From assembly GCA_018069525.1 (NCBI GenBank), contig JAGPUQ010000003.1:1-64000 (forward strand): DNA of 64,000 nucleotides. Direction: 5' to 3'. Both the position numbers and the translations under genes were made by a program. Source of the DNA: Porticoccaceae bacterium. GTDB lineage: Bacteria; Pseudomonadota; Gammaproteobacteria; Pseudomonadales; Porticoccaceae. The notes beneath the pieces were generated by a model that saw nothing but the letters and a program-made list of their open reading frames with translations, was not told the origin of the DNA and did not search any database. Of the stretch, positions 43,163 to 51,377 are shown in pieces. Positions within the stretch are counted from its first letter, which is position 1, and each line of letters opens with the position of its first letter.

Positions 43163-44449
43163 TTAATCCTCTACGGGTTTAACCGGTCCCAGGCGCCAGA
43201 CTTTAATACGCTCGATCACATTCCCTTTTAAGGTAATGGTTTCGAAACGATAAGGCTTAAGTTTTACACTGACGTTACCCTCGGGGATGCGTTCAAGTGC
43301 TTCCAGTACCAGTCCATTCAGCGTTTTGGGGCCGTCCTGGGGTAAATTCCATGCGGTTGCCTTGTTGATGTCGCGCACCGTGGCGCTGCCGTCGATTAAA
43401 AAACTGCCGTCGGGCTGGGCTTTAATCTCGTTTTCGTCATCAATCAGGTTGGTGGTGAATTCGCCGACGATCTCTTCGAGTAAATCCTCCAGCGTGACTA
43501 ATCCGGCAATGTCGCCGTACTCATCGACCACCATGGCGAGGCGACGGCGATGCTTGCGGAAGTTGATCAGTTGGGTGCTCAGCGGGGTGCCTTCGGGCAC
43601 AAAATAAGGTTCGCGGGTAAAGCGTTTGATGGCTTCCTTGGTCAAAGTGATGGCACCACCGCGCAGCAGGCGGCTCATATGGCGCAAGTGCAGGAAGCCG
43701 ATGGTTTGATTAATGTCGCCGTCGTAGACCGGTAGGCGCGTGTGTTCCGAGGCAATAATTCGGTCCAGCAACACGTCCAGGTCATCCTCAAGATTAAGGC
43801 CATAGATCTCGTTCTTTGGCACCATAATGTCATCTACGCTCACCGTTTCCAGATCCAGGATGCTAACCAGCATGTCCTGGTGATCTTCGGAAATGGTTTT
43901 GCCGGTGGATTCAAACACCACCGAGCGCAGCTCTTCTCGGGTCAGGCTGTCGTCGCGGCGCGGATTGGGATGAAAGCCCAGCAGGCGCACCAATACATTG
44001 GAGAGATAGTTGACCACCACCACCAGTGGATACAGTAGTTTGAGTAAGGGTTTGAGAATGTGGCTGGCAGGAAAAGCGATCTTTTCAGGATACAGCGCCG
44101 CGATGGTTTTGGGCGTTACCTCAGAAAAAATCAGCACCACCAAAGTCAGCGCCACAGTAGCAACCGCGATGCCTATTTCCGGGCCAAACAGGCGGGTACA
44201 GATAATCCCGGCAATAATAGAGGCGAGAATGTTGGCTGCGTTGTTGCCGATTAAGATAACCCCGATCAAGCGGTCCGGGCGGTCGAGCAGGCGTTTGGCG
44301 CGTCGTGCTCCGGCGTGCTTTCTGGCCATATGGCGCAGTCGGTAGCGATTGAGCGACATCATTCCGGTTTCCGAGCCGGAAAAGAAGGCAGAAAGAACTA
44401 AGAGGGAGGCGAGTACTGTACCCAGTAGCCACAGGGGGGTGTCGTTCAA
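43163..44449 (-). CDS. HlyC/CorC (CNNM) family membrane protein with CBS domains
   Basis: This 428-residue protein has an N-terminal DUF21/CNNM membrane domain (four helices, to about residue 190), two CBS domains (MVPKNEIYGLNL...; VVDEYGDIAGLVTLEDLLEEIVGEF) and a C-terminal CorC-HlyC/transporter-associated domain. YfjD/CNNM proteins are linked to magnesium or cobalt homeostasis; the ion cannot be decided here. It lies downstream of the CcsA-like gene on the same strand, beside ffh, a common gammaproteobacterial arrangement. Confidence 0.92.
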   Translation of the reverse strand: MNDTPLWLLGTVLASLLVLSAFFSGSETGMMSLNRYRLRHMARKHAGARRAKRLLDRPDRLIGVILIGNNAANILASIIAGIICTRLFGPEIGIAVATVALTLVVLIFSEVTPKTIAALYPEKIAFPASHILKPLLKLLYPLVVVVNYLSNVLVRLLGFHPNPRRDDSLTREELRSVVFESTGKTISEDHQDMLVSILDLETVSVDDIMVPKNEIYGLNLEDDLDVLLDRIIASEHTRLPVYDGDINQTIGFLHLRHMSRLLRGGAITLTKEAIKRFTREPYFVPEGTPLSTQLINFRKHRRRLAMVVDEYGDIAGLVTLEDLLEEIVGEFTTNLIDDENEIKAQPDGSFLIDGSATVRDINKATAWNLPQDGPKTLNGLVLEALERIPEGNVSVKLKPYRFETITLKGNVIERIKVWRLGPVKPVED

Positions 44450-44530
44450 GGCTTGGGTGGTCTCTTGCAGTAATAGAAGTGCGGATGATGGCTGAGAATA
44501 GCGGCGGAGGCAACCGCCGCAGTCAACAAA

Positions 44531-44605
44531 AGTGACTTAGTTGAGAGTGGCTTACTTGAGAGTGAGTTAGCTGAGAGTGGCTTACTTGAAAGTGACTTAG
44601 CTGAG
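44531..44605. repeat. Five exact-period 15-bp repeats from the ccsA-like gene end
   Basis: Units start at 44531, 44546, 44561, 44576 and 44591 and alternate between AGTGACTTAGTTGAG and AGTGGCTTACTTGAG types. The last unit contains the stop codon of the ccsA-like gene. The other four fill the spacer toward the CorC-like gene. Confidence 0.93.
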
Positions 44606-45409
44606 CAAGACCTCGAAGACAAATTTGCTGCCCCAAAATGCCAACATTAGCGCCGCAAAACCACCTAAGGTCGAGTAGACCGCAACTTTACCGCGCCAGC
44701 CTGCGCGGTAGTGACCCCATAACAGCGTGGCGTAAACCACCCAGGCAATCAGTGAGAACACGGTTTTGTGAGCTAGCCGCTGAGCAAAAAAATTGTCGAT
44801 ATAAAAAAAGCCCGACGCCAGCCCGGCACTTAACAGTACAAAGCCAACCAACAGTAGGCGGAATAATAATTGTTCCATGGTCTGTAGTGGTGGTAAGGTT
44901 TTGAGTCGGCCACCGGGATGGTGGCGGTGTAGCTGCCGGTTTTGCCAGGCCAGTAACAGCGCTTGCAGGGCCGCGACGGTCATTAAACTGTAAGACAGTA
45001 TCGATAACAAAATATGGGCGCCAAGGCCCGGTGCCAGGGTGCTTATCTCGCGGCTATGCTGAATTACCATGCGCGACAGCACTAACATGGCCACGGTGGC
45101 GGGAAACAGCAGCAGATATAAATTTTCGAGTGGGCTTTTAAGGGCGCTAAACACCACGATCAGGTTAATGATCAAAAAAATCAGTACCGACAGGGGGATC
45201 AGGCTGAGATTCAGGCCGGTCTCCGTGACCAACTGCTGCCAACTGGCAACCGTGTGCGCTACCAGGGCGACGGCGACGACGATACGCAGACTGTTTTTGC
45301 TGACAGCGGTATCAGCCCGTGCGCGCACAAAATGATTTAGTCGCAGCGCAAATGCCAGGCTGTAGCAGACGACGGCAACAGCGCTGGCTAACCAAAGCTT
45401 ATCCAGCAT
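44597..45409 (-). CDS. CcsA/YpjD-like cytochrome c assembly family membrane protein
   Basis: This 270-residue protein has about eight transmembrane helices. It belongs to the CcsA/CcmC-like cytochrome c assembly family (LAPGLGAHILLSILSYSLMTVAALQALLLAWQNRQLH; SLIAWVVYATLLWGHYRAGWRGK). In E. coli the homologue YpjD lies next to ffh as here, divergently transcribed. A role in haem handling is possible from the family, but YpjD-type proteins are uncharacterised, and no other c-type cytochrome assembly gene is near. A 15-bp repeat runs out from its stop codon. Confidence 0.88.
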   Translation of the reverse strand: MLDKLWLASAVAVVCYSLAFALRLNHFVRARADTAVSKNSLRIVVAVALVAHTVASWQQLVTETGLNLSLIPLSVLIFLIINLIVVFSALKSPLENLYLLLFPATVAMLVLSRMVIQHSREISTLAPGLGAHILLSILSYSLMTVAALQALLLAWQNRQLHRHHPGGRLKTLPPLQTMEQLLFRLLLVGFVLLSAGLASGFFYIDNFFAQRLAHKTVFSLIAWVVYATLLWGHYRAGWRGKVAVYSTLGGFAALMLAFWGSKFVFEVLLS

Positions 45410-45776
45410 CTAAAGTAGATCCGAGTTGTTGAGGTTGAAGCGGGTGCAAGGCCGGTGATGGTTGGTCATAGGGTATAACGTCGCTATAGGGTATTGGGTG
45501 TCGTTGTGTTGGATATAATCGTGAACCTAAAGCATTGGAGTTTGGCATATTCCAGTTCACTGGCAAAGTGCCGGGCGATACGGACTTTGCAGCAGATAAT
45601 TTTATAATGCTAGCTTTACGATACCCACTATACGATATAATGCCACGCTTACTTACGTGGATCCCCCTTGTTTCAGTATGTAAACTAAAAGTCTCGGTAT
45701 GTGGTCTAGCAACTCGAGCGGAAACCCCCCTTTTATTACTGACCCCAGCGGGGTTAAACACTACGGATTAAACGCT
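45410..45776. other. Divergent regulatory region between the ccsA-like gene and ffh
   Basis: These 367 bp contain no gene that I can support. Three TATAAT hexamers read toward ffh (45513-45518, 45603-45608 and 45636-45641); the last has the best -35. A small imperfect duplication (ATAGGGTATAACG/ATAGGGTATTGGG) lies near 45468-45500. No tRNA or hairpin terminator was seen. Confidence 0.6.
45615..45641 (+). promoter_or_regulatory. Candidate sigma-70 promoter for ffh
   Basis: TTTACG (45615-45620, four of six -35 positions) and a perfect TATAAT (45636-45641) are separated by 15 bp, slightly short. It lies about 135 bp before the ffh ATG. Confidence 0.45.
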
Positions 45777-47177
45777 ATGGCATTGTTTGAAAACCTCAGC
45801 GAACGCCTGTCCGATAGCCTGCGAAAAATTAGCGGCAAGGCTACGCTGACTGAAGAAAATATTCAGGATACCCTGCGCGAAGTACGCATGGCACTGTTGG
45901 AAGCGGATGTCGCCTTACCCGTAACCAAAATGTTTGTGGAGCGGGTGCGGGAACGGGCCGTTGGTACGCAAGTTGGTAGTGGCTTGAATCCGGGCCAGCA
46001 ATTTTTAAAGCTGGTACAGGCCGAACTCGAACACTTGATGGGCGATGCCAACGAGAGTTTGAATCTGGCCGTGCAAGCACCGGCGGTGATCCTGATGGCG
46101 GGTCTGCAGGGTGCGGGTAAAACCACGTCGGTGGCCAAGCTAGCGCGTTTTCTCAAGGACAGAGAAAAGAAAAAAGTCATGGTGGTGAGTGCCGATGTCT
46201 ATCGACCGGCAGCGATTCATCAACTTGCCACGCTTGCCGAAGAAGTGGGTGCCGAGTTTCACCCCAGCTCTGCGGATGAAAAACCCCTCGATATCGCCGC
46301 CCGTGCACTCGCTGCGGCGCGCACCAGTTTTGCCGATGTGCTGATTGTCGATACTGCGGGTCGCCTGCATATTGATGGTGAGCTAATGGCGGAAATTCAG
46401 GCCTTGAGCAAGGCGCTGAATCCGGTGGAAACGCTGTTTGTGATCGACGCCATGATTGGTCAGGATGCCGTTAATACCGCTAAAGCTTTCGATGAAGCGC
46501 TGCCGCTGACCGGTGTGGTGCTGACCAAGGTCGATGGCGATGCCCGCGGCGGTGCCGCGCTCTCAGTGCGGCATGTGACTGGCAAGCCCATAAAATTCCT
46601 GGGTGTTGGCGAAAAGACCGATGCGCTAGAGCCCTTCCACCCCGACCGCATTGCCTCGCGTATTTTGGGTATGGGGGATGTGCTCAGTCTGATCGAGGAC
46701 GTCGAGCAGAAGGTCGATAGCAAGAAAGCGGCAAGACTGGCCAACAAGGTAAAAAAGGGTAAAAAGTTCGATCTCGAAGATCTCCGCGACCAGCTCGATC
46801 AAATGCAAAATATGGGTGGTATGGGCGGGATACTCGACAAGTTACCCGGCATGGGCAATATGGCCCAGATGGCCGAGCAGGCGGGGGTGGGTAGCCAATT
46901 TAAGCGTATGACCGTCATTATTGACTCGATGACCCCGGCGGAGCGACGCAATCCCGATGGGCTGCTCAACGGATCCCGCAAGCGCCGTATTACTCAGGGT
47001 TCCGGTACCTCTATTCAAGATTTGAATCGTCTGCTCAAGCAATACAAGCAGATGTCGAAGATGATGAAGAAAATGAAAGGCAAGAATATGGCCGCCATGG
47101 CGCGCAGTATGGACGGCATGATGGGCGGGGCCGGAGGGCCTGGAGGCGGTATGCCACCGGGTGGTTTCCCCCGCTGA
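45777..47177 (+). CDS. ffh: Signal recognition particle protein Ffh
   Basis: This 466-residue SRP54-type GTPase binds 4.5S RNA and signal sequences to target membrane proteins to FtsY. It has an N domain, a G domain with GLQGAGKTTSVAKLA (about 107) and VDTAGRLHIDGELM, and a methionine-rich M domain (MGGMGGILDKLPGMGNMAQMAEQ) with the RNA-binding motif RRITQGSGTSIQDLNRLLKQY. MALFENLSERLSDSLRKISG is the conserved start; the frame is open 26 codons further upstream without similarity. The C-terminus is rich in Gly/Met/Pro. Confidence 0.97.
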   Translation: MALFENLSERLSDSLRKISGKATLTEENIQDTLREVRMALLEADVALPVTKMFVERVRERAVGTQVGSGLNPGQQFLKLVQAELEHLMGDANESLNLAVQAPAVILMAGLQGAGKTTSVAKLARFLKDREKKKVMVVSADVYRPAAIHQLATLAEEVGAEFHPSSADEKPLDIAARALAAARTSFADVLIVDTAGRLHIDGELMAEIQALSKALNPVETLFVIDAMIGQDAVNTAKAFDEALPLTGVVLTKVDGDARGGAALSVRHVTGKPIKFLGVGEKTDALEPFHPDRIASRILGMGDVLSLIEDVEQKVDSKKAARLANKVKKGKKFDLEDLRDQLDQMQNMGGMGGILDKLPGMGNMAQMAEQAGVGSQFKRMTVIIDSMTPAERRNPDGLLNGSRKRRITQGSGTSIQDLNRLLKQYKQMSKMMKKMKGKNMAAMARSMDGMMGGAGGPGGGMPPGGFPR

Positions 47178-47298
47178 TGTGAGATTTTGGGATGCGGTTC
47201 TGTACGTCAATTCACGATGTATAGGGCCCGACAGATCGGCGATATTCGCCCGCTTCATCCCGCGCCACGAATCCTTGTAATTTAGTGCACTAAAGCGG

Positions 47299-47327
47299 TT
47301 TTATTTAACGGCGCTTTCGCGTAAAAT
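47299..47327 (+). promoter_or_regulatory. Candidate promoter of the rpsP operon
   Basis: The -10 is TAAAAT (47322-47327). A weak -35 (TTTTAT at 47299-47304, 17-bp spacing) precedes it. The palindrome TTTAGTGCACTAAA lies just upstream, in the position of an activator or repressor site. The leader would be about 195 bases. Confidence 0.38.
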
Positions 47328-47413
47328 TGCGCGCCTTTCGTGGGACGCTAACTTCGGACCTCGAAATCCCTGGTTTAGGGTCATCTCTAAGGCTACTTTT
47401 AGCCAGGTTTTAC

Positions 47414-47473
47414 GTAGGTTTTAGCGTAGGTTTTAGCATAGGTTTTAGGATAGGTTTAAGTATAGTTTTTAGT
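47414..47473. repeat. 12-bp tandem repeat in the rpsP leader
   Basis: Five units start at 47414 and 47426 (both GTAGGTTTTAGC), 47438, 47450 and 47462, with decreasing similarity. A partial unit precedes them. The array is noncoding. Confidence 0.88.
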
Positions 47474-47529
47474 ATAGATGTCGGGCTGATCGCAGCCTGG
47501 CCAATCACTGGTAATCAGCAGGTTTATTC

Positions 47530-47805
47530 ATGGTAACGATTCGTTTGGCCCGTAGTGGATCCAAAAAACGGCCCTTTTATCACCTTACGGTGGCAGATAG
47601 CCGCAAGTCCCGCGATGGACGCTTTATTGAGCGCGTCGGGTTCTTTAACCCCGTCGCTCGTGGTCGCGAAGAGCGCCTGCGTATCGAACAAAGCCGCATC
47701 GATCACTGGGTTGCCCAGGGTGCCCAGTTATCTGAGCGCGTGGCAAGCCTGGTTAAAGAAGCGGCTACTATCGAAGCAAGTGCTGAGGTTGCAGCAGCTT
47801 CTTAG
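47530..47805 (+). CDS. rpsP: 30S ribosomal protein S16
   Basis: This 91-residue S16 protein of the small subunit begins [41 protein letters not shown], the conserved core. It is slightly longer than E. coli S16 (82) through an Ala/Ser/Glu tail. It is the first gene of the canonical rpsP-rimM-trmD-rplS operon. Confidence 0.98.
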   Translation: MVTIRLARSGSKKRPFYHLTVADSRKSRDGRFIERVGFFNPVARGREERLRIEQSRIDHWVAQGAQLSERVASLVKEAATIEASAEVAAAS

Positions 47806-47866
47806 TTTTAGCTGGCGACCCAGTTGATGGTTGCTGTTTTGATGGGCGTTTGCGGGCGAGACTCCA

Positions 47867-48481
47867 GTGAGCGCTGATCAGAAAAATTTGATGGCTCCCG
47901 AAAACCCGGTACTCGCGGGCCGTATCACCATAGTTTACGGTGTTAAAGGCTGGGTTAAGGTGTTTTCCTATACCGAGCCGATGAGTAATATTTTGCAATA
48001 TCAGCCCTGGTGGTTACGTCAGGGCGAAGCCTGGCAACGGCTTGAGTGCGATCAACATCAGGGCAGCTCGAGTAAAGGTAAGAAGCCTTTGTCGGTGCAT
48101 CTGGTCGGAGTCGACGACCGGGATCAGGCGAAAACCTACTGTCAGCGCGATATTTATATTTCGGGCGGGCAGTTAGCGGTATTGCCGAAAGGCGAGTTTT
48201 ATTGGCACCAGTTGCTCGGTTTTGCAGTTTATAGCCAGTACTCTGGTTTTCGGAAAAGGGAACCACAGCAGACTGAACTCCGGCCTGAACTTCAGCCTGA
48301 GCTGCGACTTGGAGTAGTGAAATCCCTGCTCGAGACCGGCGCCAACGATGTGTTAGTTGTGGCGGGTGATAAAGACAGTGTGGATAAAGGCGAGCGTTTG
48401 ATCCCCTATGTCGACAATGTCATTCTCACCATTGATCCCGAGTCCAGACGTATTGACGTGGATTGGGATCCGGAATTTTAG
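47867..48481 (+). CDS. rimM: 16S rRNA processing protein RimM
   Basis: This 204-residue protein assists maturation of the 30S head and binds S19. The N-terminal beta-barrel has LAGRITIVYGVKGWVKVFSYTEP. The C-terminal PRC-barrel has LPKGEFYWHQLLGFAVYS and ETGANDVLVVAGD..ERLIPYVDNVILTID. An insert of about 20 residues (RKREPQQTELRPELQPELR) inside the PRC-barrel part is built from a 12-bp repeat and makes the protein longer than E. coli RimM (182). The start is a GTG 61 bp after rpsP. Confidence 0.95.
   Translation: MSADQKNLMAPENPVLAGRITIVYGVKGWVKVFSYTEPMSNILQYQPWWLRQGEAWQRLECDQHQGSSSKGKKPLSVHLVGVDDRDQAKTYCQRDIYISGGQLAVLPKGEFYWHQLLGFAVYSQYSGFRKREPQQTELRPELQPELRLGVVKSLLETGANDVLVVAGDKDSVDKGERLIPYVDNVILTIDPESRRIDVDWDPEF
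48275..48310. repeat. 12-bp in-frame repeat in rimM
   Basis: Units GAACTCCGGCCT (48275), GAACTTCAGCCT (48287) and GAGCTGCGACTT (48299) encode ELRP, ELQP and ELRL. Confidence 0.72.
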
Positions 48482-48538
48482 AATTTTAGTTTTTAATAGC
48501 TTAACAGGGCTGATCAGCCGGGTAGCGGAGCGACGACG

Positions 48539-49333
48539 ATGAAGATTGCCATCGTGACCTTGTTCCCGGAGATGTTCAGCGCGGTAACCGAATACGGTAT
48601 TACCGGTCGGGCAGTGGAGCAGGGTTTAGTGAGCGTTGCTTGCTTCAACCCAAGAGATTTTACCAGCGACCGTCACCAGACGGTGGATGACCGGCCTTAC
48701 GGCGGTGGTCCCGGAATGGTGATGATGGCAGGGCCGCTACAAGCGGCAGTGGGCGCGGCGCGACAATGGGCCGAGTCTCACGAATTAGGACAAGAGTTAA
48801 GCCGGGTACGAGTGATCTACCTGTCGCCTCAGGGCCAGATGCTTACACACCAGGCGGTGGCGGAGATGGCCGCAGGTGCAGACGCAGATAAGGATGGACA
48901 GACCGAGACTCTAATTTTAGTTGCCGGACGCTACGAAGGTGTCGACGAGCGCTTTTTAGAGCTGGAAGTCGACGAGGAGTGGTCCATCGGTGATTACGTA
49001 CTCAGCGGCGGTGAGTTACCGGCAATGGTATTGATGGACGCAGTGATTCGCCAGTTACCAGGCGCGTTGGGGCACCAGGATTCAGCACAGCAAGACTCCT
49101 TCGTGGCAGGCTTACTGGATTGTCCGCACTATACTCGCCCCCCGGAAGTGGGTGGTTTGGAAGTGCCACCGGTGTTGATGTCCGGTGATCACGGCGCGAT
49201 TCGGCGCTGGCGTCATCAGCAGGCGTTGGGGCGTACCGAGCAACGCCGTCCCGAACTGCTCAATGAGCAAGAATTGGATGACGAGCAGCGAACGTTATTG
49301 GCTGGATATCGAAAAGGGCTAAAACCCGAGTGA
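48539..49333 (+). CDS. trmD: tRNA (guanine-N1)-methyltransferase TrmD
   Basis: This 264-residue SPOUT methyltransferase makes m1G37 in tRNAs, using S-adenosylmethionine, and protects against frameshifting. Signatures are [39 protein letters not shown], the trefoil-knot segment YLSPQGQ and [30 protein letters not shown]. Its length matches the family, with a small acidic insert ([10 protein letters not shown]). It is in the rpsP operon, 57 bp after rimM. Confidence 0.98.
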   Translation: MKIAIVTLFPEMFSAVTEYGITGRAVEQGLVSVACFNPRDFTSDRHQTVDDRPYGGGPGMVMMAGPLQAAVGAARQWAESHELGQELSRVRVIYLSPQGQMLTHQAVAEMAAGADADKDGQTETLILVAGRYEGVDERFLELEVDEEWSIGDYVLSGGELPAMVLMDAVIRQLPGALGHQDSAQQDSFVAGLLDCPHYTRPPEVGGLEVPPVLMSGDHGAIRRWRHQQALGRTEQRRPELLNEQELDDEQRTLLAGYRKGLKPE

Positions 49334-49450
49334 AGTGAGTACTAGAAAAGAGAATTTAGAACGGTTTTCAAACTATTTGAAGATTACAACAGTATGGGCA
49401 CGATGCACCGTGTACAATGCGCGGCGCAAAAGGCAGTTACGGAGACAGCA

Positions 49451-49804
49451 ATGAGTAAGAACAGCATTATCGCGGAAATTGAAGCGGAACAAATGACCAA
49501 GGAAATTCCGGCATTTGCTCCGGGTGATACCGTGGTCGTACAAGTTAAAGTAAAAGAAGGTACTCGCGAGCGCTTACAGGCCTTTGAGGGTGTGGTACTG
49601 GCTAAACGCAATCGCGCGCTGAATTCAGCCTTTACCGTGCGTAAAATCTCCAGTGGTATTGGTGTGGAGCGAACCTTCCAGACCTACAGTGCTTTGGTCG
49701 ATAGCATCACCGTAAAACGTCGCGGTGATGTACGACAAGCCAAACTCTACTACTTGCGTGAATTGTCTGGTAGAGCCGCGCGAATTAAAGAAAAACTGGG
49801 CTAA
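49451..49804 (+). CDS. rplS: 50S ribosomal protein L19
   Basis: The ATG at 49451, preceded by GGAGA, gives 117 residues, the normal L19 length. The protein has [44 protein letters not shown] and the C-terminal [17 protein letters not shown]. It is the last gene of the rpsP operon. A strong terminator follows 50 bp after the stop. Confidence 0.98.
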   Translation: MSKNSIIAEIEAEQMTKEIPAFAPGDTVVVQVKVKEGTRERLQAFEGVVLAKRNRALNSAFTVRKISSGIGVERTFQTYSALVDSITVKRRGDVRQAKLYYLRELSGRAARIKEKLG

Positions 49805-49854
49805 TAGACGAGCACAAACGTTTATCGTTTGCTGGATATTAGTATCAGGAAAAA

Positions 49855-49877
49855 AACCGCCAACAGGCGGTTTTTTT
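49855..49877 (+). terminator. Bidirectional rho-independent terminator after rplS
   Basis: CCGCC (49857-49861) and GGCGG (49866-49870) pair around the loop AACA and are followed by T7; an A-run precedes the stem. The same hairpin works on the minus strand, where the converging nitroreductase gene ends at 49931. Confidence 0.93.
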
Positions 49878-49930
49878 ATTCTAAAATTTTGGATATGCAG
49901 CTTGGACAGGCTACCTGGATACGGTAATAG

Positions 49931-50620
49931 CTAGCTAAAAAAGCGCACGTTCTCCTCAATGGCCGCGCGCGGTACGACTGTGCGGTTGGCGGGTACTTTA
50001 GTGTCCTCGTAGCCAAATGAAACCCCCATCAAAATACCTTGTTTGTCGGGTAAATCGAAATAGTCGCGAACAATAGCCGGGTAGCGGCTAACGCTCACCT
50101 GAGCGCAGCAGCCAATACCGTAAGCGGTCATCGCTAACATTAAAGTTTGCGCGTACATACCGATGTCCAGGGCGACTGGCTCGGCAAAAGCTTTATCCAT
50201 ACTTAAAAAAGCGATGTGCGGCGCGTCGAAAAATTCATAATTGCGCATCGCCGCTTGCATACGCCCGGCCTTATCGCCCCGGGCGATACCCATATTGCCG
50301 TAGAGTGCTACCGCTGTGTCTATTTGACGTTGGCGCATCACGCCCTCAAATTTTTCTACCTGCCGGAAGTCCGCAACCATGGGCTCACCCGAGGTGATGG
50401 CGGCTTGCAGCTTGTCGCTGATTTCCCGACAGGCGTCCCCTGAGGCAACCACCACCTGCCAGGGCTGCACGTTGCAGTTTGACGGTGCGTGTTGCGCGAG
50501 ACCAAAGATTTTTGTGAGTACCTCCTGAGGTACCAGGTCGGGTAAAAAGCCACGCACCGAGCGCCGTTGGGCGACGACGGTTTCAAAATCGGTGGTGGTG
50601 GGTGTTAAGTGTTTGGGCAT
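49931..50620 (-). CDS. Nitroreductase family oxidoreductase
   Basis: This 229-residue FMN-dependent nitroreductase-fold protein shows the typical VAQRRSVRGFLPDLVP, LAQHAPSNCNVQPWQVVVASG and a late block DIGMYAQTLMLAMTAYGIGCCAQVSVSRYPAIVRDYFDLPDKQGILMGVSFGYED. Substrates are not predictable. It stands alone, with its 3' end facing the rplS terminator. Upstream is the heptamer repeat. Confidence 0.92.
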   Translation of the reverse strand: MPKHLTPTTTDFETVVAQRRSVRGFLPDLVPQEVLTKIFGLAQHAPSNCNVQPWQVVVASGDACREISDKLQAAITSGEPMVADFRQVEKFEGVMRQRQIDTAVALYGNMGIARGDKAGRMQAAMRNYEFFDAPHIAFLSMDKAFAEPVALDIGMYAQTLMLAMTAYGIGCCAQVSVSRYPAIVRDYFDLPDKQGILMGVSFGYEDTKVPANRTVVPRAAIEENVRFFS

Positions 50621-50705
50621 AGGGTGAGTTCTCCAGCGCTTATTGAAGCAGTATTAGTGATCTGTACGGATAAAGCTTAGGGGTACTGTGCCGTCCGCTG
50701 GGCCA

Positions 50706-50789
50706 GGGTGCAAGGTGAAAGATGCAAGGTGAAAGGTGAAAGGTGAAAGGTGAAAGGTGCAAGGTGCAAGGTGCAAGGTGAAAGGTGAA
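50706..50789. repeat. 7-bp tandem repeat (AGGTGAA/AGGTGCA)
   Basis: About twelve head-to-tail copies of AGGTGAA or AGGTGCA lie between the divergent nitroreductase and MaoC genes, almost perfect in the middle. The unit contains AGGTG, but no gene start is close enough to use it as a ribosome binding site. Confidence 0.93.
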
Positions 50790-50902
50790 AGGGCAGCACG
50801 AGCTGGGGTTTGAGTACTTGTGGGGCGGTGCTACAATTCGGCCTCATTTTTTTCGATGGGCAACAGGCCTTGACCCTAAACACTATAAACGAGGATGACG
50901 AG

Positions 50903-51358
50903 ATGGCAGGTTTATTTTTTGAAGATTTTGAAGAAGGTAAGGTGTACGACCACGAAGTGCGTCGCACCGTTAGCGAGTACGACAATACCATGTTCAGCTG
51001 CTTGACCATGAATACCCAGCCGCTGCATATCGACGAGGAGTTTTCCAAAAATAGCATCTACGGTCAGCGTATCGTCAACAGTATGTTTACCCTCGCGCTG
51101 GTGGTGGGTGTGCAGGTCACTGAATTGACGCTGGGTACGACGCTGGGTAATTTGGGGATGACCGATGTTGCTTTCCCGCGCCCGGTATTTCACGGCGACA
51201 CCATTCGTTCCCGCACTACAGTACTCGACAAGCGCATCAGTAAGTCGCGCAACGACTCCGGCATCGTTAACTTCCTGCACGAAGGTTTTAATCAGCGCGA
51301 TGAGTTGGTGGCCACGGTCAAGCGCACTGCTTTGATGAAAGTTAAATCACCCGCCTAA
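50903..51358 (+). CDS. MaoC-like (R)-hydratase family protein
   Basis: From the ATG at 50903 (GAGGA 7 bp upstream) the product is 151 residues, a single hot-dog MaoC domain. The catalytic pair is expected in TMNTQPLHIDEEFSKN (Asn/Asp and His). The block IVNSMFTLALVVGVQVTELTLGTTLGNLGMTDVAFPRPVFHGDTIRSRT is typical of mesaconyl-CoA hydratase-like members. It lies 19 bp before a CitE-like lyase gene, suggesting a joint role in CoA-linked C4-C5 acid metabolism, such as mesaconate or citramalate/itaconate breakdown. The exact substrate is inference. Confidence 0.88.
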   Translation: MAGLFFEDFEEGKVYDHEVRRTVSEYDNTMFSCLTMNTQPLHIDEEFSKNSIYGQRIVNSMFTLALVVGVQVTELTLGTTLGNLGMTDVAFPRPVFHGDTIRSRTTVLDKRISKSRNDSGIVNFLHEGFNQRDELVATVKRTALMKVKSPA

Positions 51359-51377
51359 TCCAGGCAGAGGAAAAATT

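Larger units (their letters stand above)
47178..47529. other. Spacer and leader upstream of rpsP
   Basis: These 352 bp hold no gene that I can support. From left to right: a perfect 14-bp palindrome TTTAGTGCACTAAA (47281-47294), a candidate promoter (47299-47327), and a 12-bp tandem repeat (47414-47473) in what would be the rpsP leader. No clear terminator follows ffh. Confidence 0.6.

Noticed and set aside
45699-45776. Longer Ffh N-terminus from 45699
   Set aside because: The conserved Ffh N-domain begins MALFENLSERLS at 45777; the upstream part is promoter-proximal spacer.
47327-47536. Small open frame upstream of rpsP
   Set aside because: It consists mostly of the 12-bp repeat (a GFS/GFR-like pattern) and overlaps the rpsP start in another frame; no similarity or ribosome binding site seen.
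50706-50789. CRISPR-like array
   Set aside because: The unit is 7 bp with no spacers and no cas genes nearby; it is a simple tandem repeat.
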